A program made the translations under genes and the position numbers. From Actinomycetes bacterium (GTDB taxonomy: Bacteria > Actinomycetota > Actinomycetes > Propionibacteriales > Nocardioidaceae), in contig JAKPAQ010000106.1 of NCBI GenBank assembly GCA_029779385.1, positions 1-11,051 of the forward strand: 11,051 nt of DNA, given 5' to 3'. Each line of letters opens with the position of its first letter. Position 1 is the first letter of the stretch. Positions 7,648 to 11,051 of the stretch are shown piece by piece. Under the pieces are notes generated by a model. That model did no database searches and was not told where the DNA came from. It was given only the letters and a program-made list of their open reading frames with translations.

Positions 7648-8730
7648 ATGGCATCACTTTCGCAGGACCTATCAGGTGCGGCGACCAGCGGGGACGTTCG
7701 TCGCCCGGTTTTGCGCGCCAGAGCGCCGCTGCGGATCTCCTTTGCCGGTGGCGGAACCGATGTCGCCCCCTTCCCAGAACGTGAAGGCGGCGCCGTCCTG
7801 TCGGCAACGATCTCCCAATACTCCTATTGCACTTTGCGGCCGCGTACCGATGGTCAAGTCACCATCAAGTCGTTGGATTTCAATTCCACCGTCGGTTTTC
7901 ATCTTGATGACGAACCCGAACTCGATGGACAACTCGATCTGCCGAAGGCGACCATCGCTCGCCTGCGCGAATATCCGGGTGCAAAACCGGCGGCAGGCTT
8001 CGACCTTTTCATCCATACGAACGCGCCGCCGGGTTCGGGGCTTGGCTCTTCGAGTGCGGTAATGGTGGCGGTGATCGGAGTGGTAGCGCAATACCTAGGT
8101 CTGGACTTGACCGAGTACGAGGTCGCCGAGTTGGCCTTCAGGCTCGAACGCGAAGATCTGGGAATCCCCGGTGGCGCTCAAGATCAGTACGCTGCCGCCT
8201 TCGGTGGATTCAACTTTATCGAGTTCACCGACCGGGTCGTGGTGAACCCGCTACGCATTCGTGAATCGACGATGCACGAACTCGAACACAACATGCTGTT
8301 GGCCTATACGGGCAAGACGCGAGTTAGCGATCACATCATCGATGACCAAGTCTCGCGCTACACCCGTGGCGAAGAGGCCACACTCGAAGCGCTTCGAGCC
8401 CAGAAGCAACTCGCGACAGAAATGAAACTTGCCTTAGTTCGCGGCGAGGTTGACACTCTCGGTCGGCTACTCGGAGAGGCTTGGGCTGAGAAGCGCAAGA
8501 TGTCTGACCGAATCGCGACGCCATTGATCGACGAAGCGATCAACAAAGCTCTCAAACTTGGCGCACTTGGCGGCAAAGTCACCGGCGCCGGCGGAGGCGG
8601 ACACCTAACGTTCATCTGTGAGTTCGAACGGCGGCATATTGTGGCCGAAGAACTCACCCGAATGGGTCTAGTTGTTTCGGAGTTCACCTTCTCCAGAGAA
8701 GGTTTAGTCACTTGGAGAGGACAGAGTTGA
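7648..8730 (+). CDS. hddA: GHMP kinase, probable D-glycero-alpha-D-manno-heptose 7-phosphate kinase
   Basis: HddA phosphorylates D-glycero-alpha-D-manno-heptose 7-phosphate at C1 with ATP, giving the 1,7-bisphosphate in GDP-heptose synthesis in the cytoplasm. The 360-residue product has the three GHMP-kinase motifs: RAPLRISFAGGGTDVAPF (25-42), the phosphate-binding loop PPGSGLGSSSAVMVA (127-141), and GKVTGAGGGGHLTFIC (309-324). RISFAGGGTD and GIPGGAQDQYAAAFGGFNFI (172-191) are characteristic of the HddA/fucokinase-like branch. Fucose kinase or another sugar 1-kinase would be the alternative from sequence alone; the immediately following gmhA and gmhB make heptose phosphate the likely substrate. 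It leads a tight operon, with the next start two or fewer bases after its stop, and its promoter should lie in the divergent gap 7561-7647. A nonconserved N-terminal extension of about 20 residues precedes the first motif. Confidence 0.86.
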   Translation: MASLSQDLSGAATSGDVRRPVLRARAPLRISFAGGGTDVAPFPEREGGAVLSATISQYSYCTLRPRTDGQVTIKSLDFNSTVGFHLDDEPELDGQLDLPKATIARLREYPGAKPAAGFDLFIHTNAPPGSGLGSSSAVMVAVIGVVAQYLGLDLTEYEVAELAFRLEREDLGIPGGAQDQYAAAFGGFNFIEFTDRVVVNPLRIRESTMHELEHNMLLAYTGKTRVSDHIIDDQVSRYTRGEEATLEALRAQKQLATEMKLALVRGEVDTLGRLLGEAWAEKRKMSDRIATPLIDEAINKALKLGALGGKVTGAGGGGHLTFICEFERRHIVAEELTRMGLVVSEFTFSREGLVTWRGQS

Positions 8731-8732
8731 TC

Positions 8733-9371
8733 ATGGCGACTCAGCACCGGCTTTACGACGCGACCGACGAGGCTGTTACCAACGTAGTTGCCCAACGCCA
8801 GTCGATGGGCATTCAAGCGTGGGCCCAGTTGGCTACGGCACTGCAAGACAGCGCACTTGTGGCTGCGGTCGACTCGGCCGGGCAGACCGTGGTCGAGACC
8901 TTGCGCGCGGGCGGAAAAATCTTGGTTGCTGGCAATGGCGGAAGTGCCGCGATTGCCAGCCATGTCGCCGCTGAGTTTGTCGGCAAGTGCATTCTTGACC
9001 GGGCCCCGTTGCCGGCCGTCTGCCTAGCTGATTCGTTGACTTCGGTGACCGCAGTGGGCAATGACTATGGCTTCGACGACGTTTTTGTTCGTGGCGTTCA
9101 GTCGCTAGGACGCCCCGGCGATCTGTTGTTGGCGATGTCCACCAGCGGCCGCAGCATCAGTATTTTGAAGGCACTCGACGCCGCGCGTGAATTGGGCATG
9201 TCGACGATCGCGCTTACTGGCGCCAGCGGCGGGAACCTGCCCGGGCACGCCGATCATGTCTTGCACGTACCGTCCGATTTCACGCCACGGATCCAAGAAG
9301 TACATATGCTTTGGGCCCACGCCTGGTGCGAGGCCGTCGACGTCCTGTCGCAGCCGTCGGCAAGCAACTGA
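8733..9371 (+). CDS. gmhA: Sedoheptulose 7-phosphate isomerase (SIS domain)
   Basis: GmhA converts sedoheptulose 7-phosphate to D-glycero-D-manno-heptose 7-phosphate, the first committed step of heptose nucleotide synthesis. The 212-residue product has the SIS phosphosugar-binding segments AGNGGSAAIASHVAAEFVGK (66-85) and AMSTSGRSISILKAL (134-148), and the GmhA C-terminal signature RIQEVHMLWAH (186-196). By comparison with characterised GmhA enzymes, H77, E81, Q188 and H196 line up with the metal-binding and catalytic residues, so the enzyme looks intact. It is slightly longer than E. coli GmhA (192) through an N-terminal extension. The start is uncertain: ATG 8733 lies two bases after the hddA stop but twelve from GGAGAGG (8714-8720), while the in-frame TTG at 8727 overlaps that stop and has better spacing. 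The two starts differ by two residues. Translation is probably coupled to hddA. Confidence 0.92.
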   Translation: MATQHRLYDATDEAVTNVVAQRQSMGIQAWAQLATALQDSALVAAVDSAGQTVVETLRAGGKILVAGNGGSAAIASHVAAEFVGKCILDRAPLPAVCLADSLTSVTAVGNDYGFDDVFVRGVQSLGRPGDLLLAMSTSGRSISILKALDAARELGMSTIALTGASGGNLPGHADHVLHVPSDFTPRIQEVHMLWAHAWCEAVDVLSQPSASN

Positions 9372-9373
9372 TA

Positions 9374-9991
9374 GTGGACCGATGGTCTGACGCGGCGCTG
9401 CTGGGTCAGGATCCCAGCCAGATCCCACCGCCCGAAGTTCCGGGTCCTTGGGACTTGGTTTTGCTGGATCGAGACGGCACCTTGAACGTGCATCGACCGG
9501 GTTACATCTCGGCTCCTTCGCAGCTTCGCCTTCGCCCCGGCGCGGCCGATTTTGTCGCCAAGTTGACCAAGGCCGGGCTGCGTACGGCATTGGTAACGAA
9601 TCAGCGAGGACTCGCAACGGGGCTACTTTCACCGGCCCAATTGGTCGAAGTTCATAAAGTCTTAGTTAATCGGTTGGCACGCCAGGGCGGGGCACTTGAT
9701 GCAATCGAGGTTTGCGGCCACCAGATCGGAACTTGTGATTGTCGCAAACCCTTGCCGGGCATGATTTTTCGCCTACTTTCTAGGGCTCCGTGGGCTGATC
9801 CGGCGAGAGTGGTGATGGTCGGTGATCAAGAAACCGATAAGCAAGCGGCCTTCGCAGCGGGGGTGAACTGGCTCGATGTTGGCCCCCGCGGAACCGCCCT
9901 AGCTGACGCCGCAGAAATACTGACCGGTAATGTTCCGCCCAAACGGAACTCTGTGATGTTAGTCTCTGCGAGAGGTAACTCACATTTGTGA
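9374..9991 (+). CDS. gmhB: D-glycero-D-manno-heptose 1,7-bisphosphate phosphatase (HAD family)
   Basis: GmhB removes the C7 phosphate from heptose 1,7-bisphosphate, giving heptose 1-phosphate for nucleotidyl transfer. From GTG 9374 the product is 205 residues, a usual GmhB size. HAD motif I is LLDRDGTLN with nucleophile D32 and acid D34. Motif II is in LVTNQRG (about 73-79), the motif III lysine is K125 in CRKPLPGM, and motif IV is VGDQETD with D151 and D155. The GmhB zinc loop is complete, with C114, H116, C121 and C123 (CGHQIGTCDC). The start is chosen because it lies two bases after the gmhA stop and gives a normal length; no ribosome site is visible, so coupling to gmhA is likely. The frame is open further upstream inside gmhA, which would add an arginine-rich extension. 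Histidinol-phosphate phosphatase is the main alternative family member, disfavoured by context. Preference for the alpha or beta anomer cannot be read directly; pairing with HddA implies alpha. Confidence 0.9.
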   Translation: MDRWSDAALLGQDPSQIPPPEVPGPWDLVLLDRDGTLNVHRPGYISAPSQLRLRPGAADFVAKLTKAGLRTALVTNQRGLATGLLSPAQLVEVHKVLVNRLARQGGALDAIEVCGHQIGTCDCRKPLPGMIFRLLSRAPWADPARVVMVGDQETDKQAAFAAGVNWLDVGPRGTALADAAEILTGNVPPKRNSVMLVSARGNSHL

Positions 9992-10012
9992 CGTTCCGAC
10001 TAACTACTATCC

Positions 10013-10017
10013 GGAGG
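10013..10017 (+). promoter_or_regulatory. Ribosome binding site of the DUF3068 gene
   Basis: GGAGG lies five bases before GTG 10023 and supports this start. The DUF3068 gene therefore initiates independently, unlike gmhA and gmhB upstream, which appear coupled. Confidence 0.65.
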
Positions 10018-10022
10018 CACCT

Positions 10023-11024
10023 GTGCGGAAGTTCTCTCGTGGCGCCGTGACGTTCCTGACTTTGGGCGCGTTCTTGGCCACTCTCGGGCTCTCAATGAAG
10101 TTTTACGCGTATGACAAGTTGGCGGTGGTCCCGTTGGACCAGAACACGCGGCAAATCATCACCGACGACAACGCCACGTTCTTTGACGCGGACAATGTCG
10201 CACCGGGTTCGGGGCCTATCCAGGCGACCGTCACCGTAATTGGCGACCCTGATCTTGCCAAGGAAGTTTCCGACGAACTCGGCGTCAACGCCGCCGTCTT
10301 GACCAAGGGCCAGGACACCGACAACAACGGTGAAGCCCCGCCGATGGACTTCTACGAAGGCACCTTCGCGATCGATCGGTTCACCGGTGAAGCACTCGAC
10401 TGGTCCGGCGCCACCGAAAAGGGCGAGCCGCAGACCTTCGAAGGTCAGATCATCAAGTTCCCGTTCAACACCCAGAAGAAGACGTACCAGTACTGGGACG
10501 GCACCATCGGCGCACCGATGGACATGGAATACAAGGGCACCGAAAAGGTTGAAGGCACCGATGGCAGCATCGAAACCTACCGTTTCGAAGGCTACGTTCC
10601 AGAGACTGTGTTCGGCACCCGTGAGGTCCCGCGCGGCATCTTCGGTCTGGAAGACACCAGTTCGGTTGAAGCGACCCGTACTTACGAGAACAACCGCACA
10701 ATCTGGGTTGAGCCCGAGACCGGCGCGATGATCAAGGTCGAAGAGACCCAGAAGCAGATGCTGATCTGGGACGAGCCCGGCTCGGTGCCGGTCGTCGCAA
10801 TGGACACGGTCAGTTCCTTCACCCCCGAAACCATCCAAGGGAACATCGACACCTACACGTCGAAGGCAGCAGCACTACGAGCAGTTCGCACGTGGCTTCC
10901 GCTGACCCTCGGTGGTATCGGTGCCCTGCTGGTCCTGATTGGCGCGGTTATGGCCTTCAGGTTCAAGTCCGACAATTCCGGTGGATACACCAAGGACGAC
11001 GCTGATATCCCTGTGAGCGTCTGA
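10023..11024 (+). CDS. DUF3068 ('porin PorA family') two-anchor membrane protein
   Basis: This 333-residue protein has a membrane segment near the N-terminus (about residues 8-28), a large acidic extracytoplasmic domain (about 30-288), a second segment (about 291-313, WLPLTLGGIGALLVLIGAVM), and a short charged tail. Family landmarks of DUF3068 are visible: IDRFTGEA (117-124), KFPFNTQKKTYQYWD (145-159), ETYRFEG (184-190) and TIWVEPETGAMIKVE (226-240). Databases label the family 'porin PorA family', but that name should not be read as pore activity: the protein is unlike the very small Corynebacterium glutamicum PorA peptide, and the two-anchor layout does not look like a beta-barrel. Function is unknown, probably at the cell envelope. 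It lies 31 bases after gmhB with its own strong ribosome site, so it may share the heptose transcript. Only 27 bases follow it; they hold no supportable feature. Confidence 0.85.
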   Translation: MRKFSRGAVTFLTLGAFLATLGLSMKFYAYDKLAVVPLDQNTRQIITDDNATFFDADNVAPGSGPIQATVTVIGDPDLAKEVSDELGVNAAVLTKGQDTDNNGEAPPMDFYEGTFAIDRFTGEALDWSGATEKGEPQTFEGQIIKFPFNTQKKTYQYWDGTIGAPMDMEYKGTEKVEGTDGSIETYRFEGYVPETVFGTREVPRGIFGLEDTSSVEATRTYENNRTIWVEPETGAMIKVEETQKQMLIWDEPGSVPVVAMDTVSSFTPETIQGNIDTYTSKAAALRAVRTWLPLTLGGIGALLVLIGAVMAFRFKSDNSGGYTKDDADIPVSV

Positions 11025-11051
11025 GGATTTAGCTGAGAAGGCCGCCAACCC

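Noticed and set aside
9981..9990. Short palindrome at the end of gmhB (CACATTTGTG)
   Set aside because: Only four base pairs can form and there is no T-run, so it is no better than chance and not a terminator.
9986..10010. Possible promoter before the DUF3068 gene (TTGTGA and TACTAT)
   Set aside because: The spacer is only 13 bases, too short for a typical sigma-70-like promoter, and no better pair is visible.
10092..10838. Long 248-codon open frame on the minus strand, antisense to the DUF3068 gene
   Set aside because: The opposite strand encodes a clear DUF3068 protein with a ribosome site. The antisense product has no recognisable motif; long antisense frames are common where codon third positions are GC-rich.
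11025..11051. Start of a possible terminator or next gene after the DUF3068 stop
   Set aside because: Only 27 bases remain. GGCCGCCAACCC could be one arm of a hairpin, but the other arm would be outside the window.

Overview
The window is a run of protein-coding genes from a high-GC actinobacterium. GTG starts are frequent, genes are tightly packed, and several products belong to cell-envelope families typical of Actinomycetota: an AftD-type arabinofuranosyltransferase, its small DUF2613 companion, and a DUF3068 ('PorA family') membrane protein. Whether it is a true mycolic-acid/arabinogalactan organism cannot be decided here, because AftD-like and DUF3068 proteins also occur outside Mycobacteriales.

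Layout. Positions 1-6422 read rightward. They hold the C-terminal half of a family 4 glycosyltransferase (cut by the window edge), a 578-residue polytopic protein coupled to it, a 49-residue DUF2613-like protein, and a 1277-residue AftD homologue. An acyltransferase-3 membrane protein reads leftward (7560 to 6373) and overlaps the aftD end tail-to-tail by 50 bp. An 87-bp divergent gap (7561-7647) separates it from a second rightward set: hddA, gmhA and gmhB (7648-9991), with 2-nt gaps between the genes, then a DUF3068 gene with its own strong ribosome binding site (10023-11024). No gene-free stretch reaches 300 bp. I saw no tRNA, rRNA, CRISPR array, insertion sequence or phage gene.

How the genes fit together. 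The left block looks like envelope glycan assembly: a cytoplasmic nucleotide-sugar glycosyltransferase, then two large membrane proteins with the layout of lipid-linked-sugar (GT-C) enzymes. The right block encodes three of the four steps from sedoheptulose 7-phosphate to GDP-D-glycero-alpha-D-manno-heptose. The last enzyme, the HddC guanylyltransferase, and a recognisable heptosyltransferase are not in the window. The acyltransferase between the blocks could decorate an envelope glycan. A shared role in a heptose-containing, possibly acylated envelope polysaccharide is inference from context.

Most worth a second look: the DUF2613-AftD gene pair, a perfect 14-bp inverted repeat inside the first codons of aftD, the co-linear resemblance between the 578-residue protein and the N-terminal half of AftD, and the heptose gene trio without hddC. 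I do not see a clearly new system; the unusual points are in how known families are arranged.
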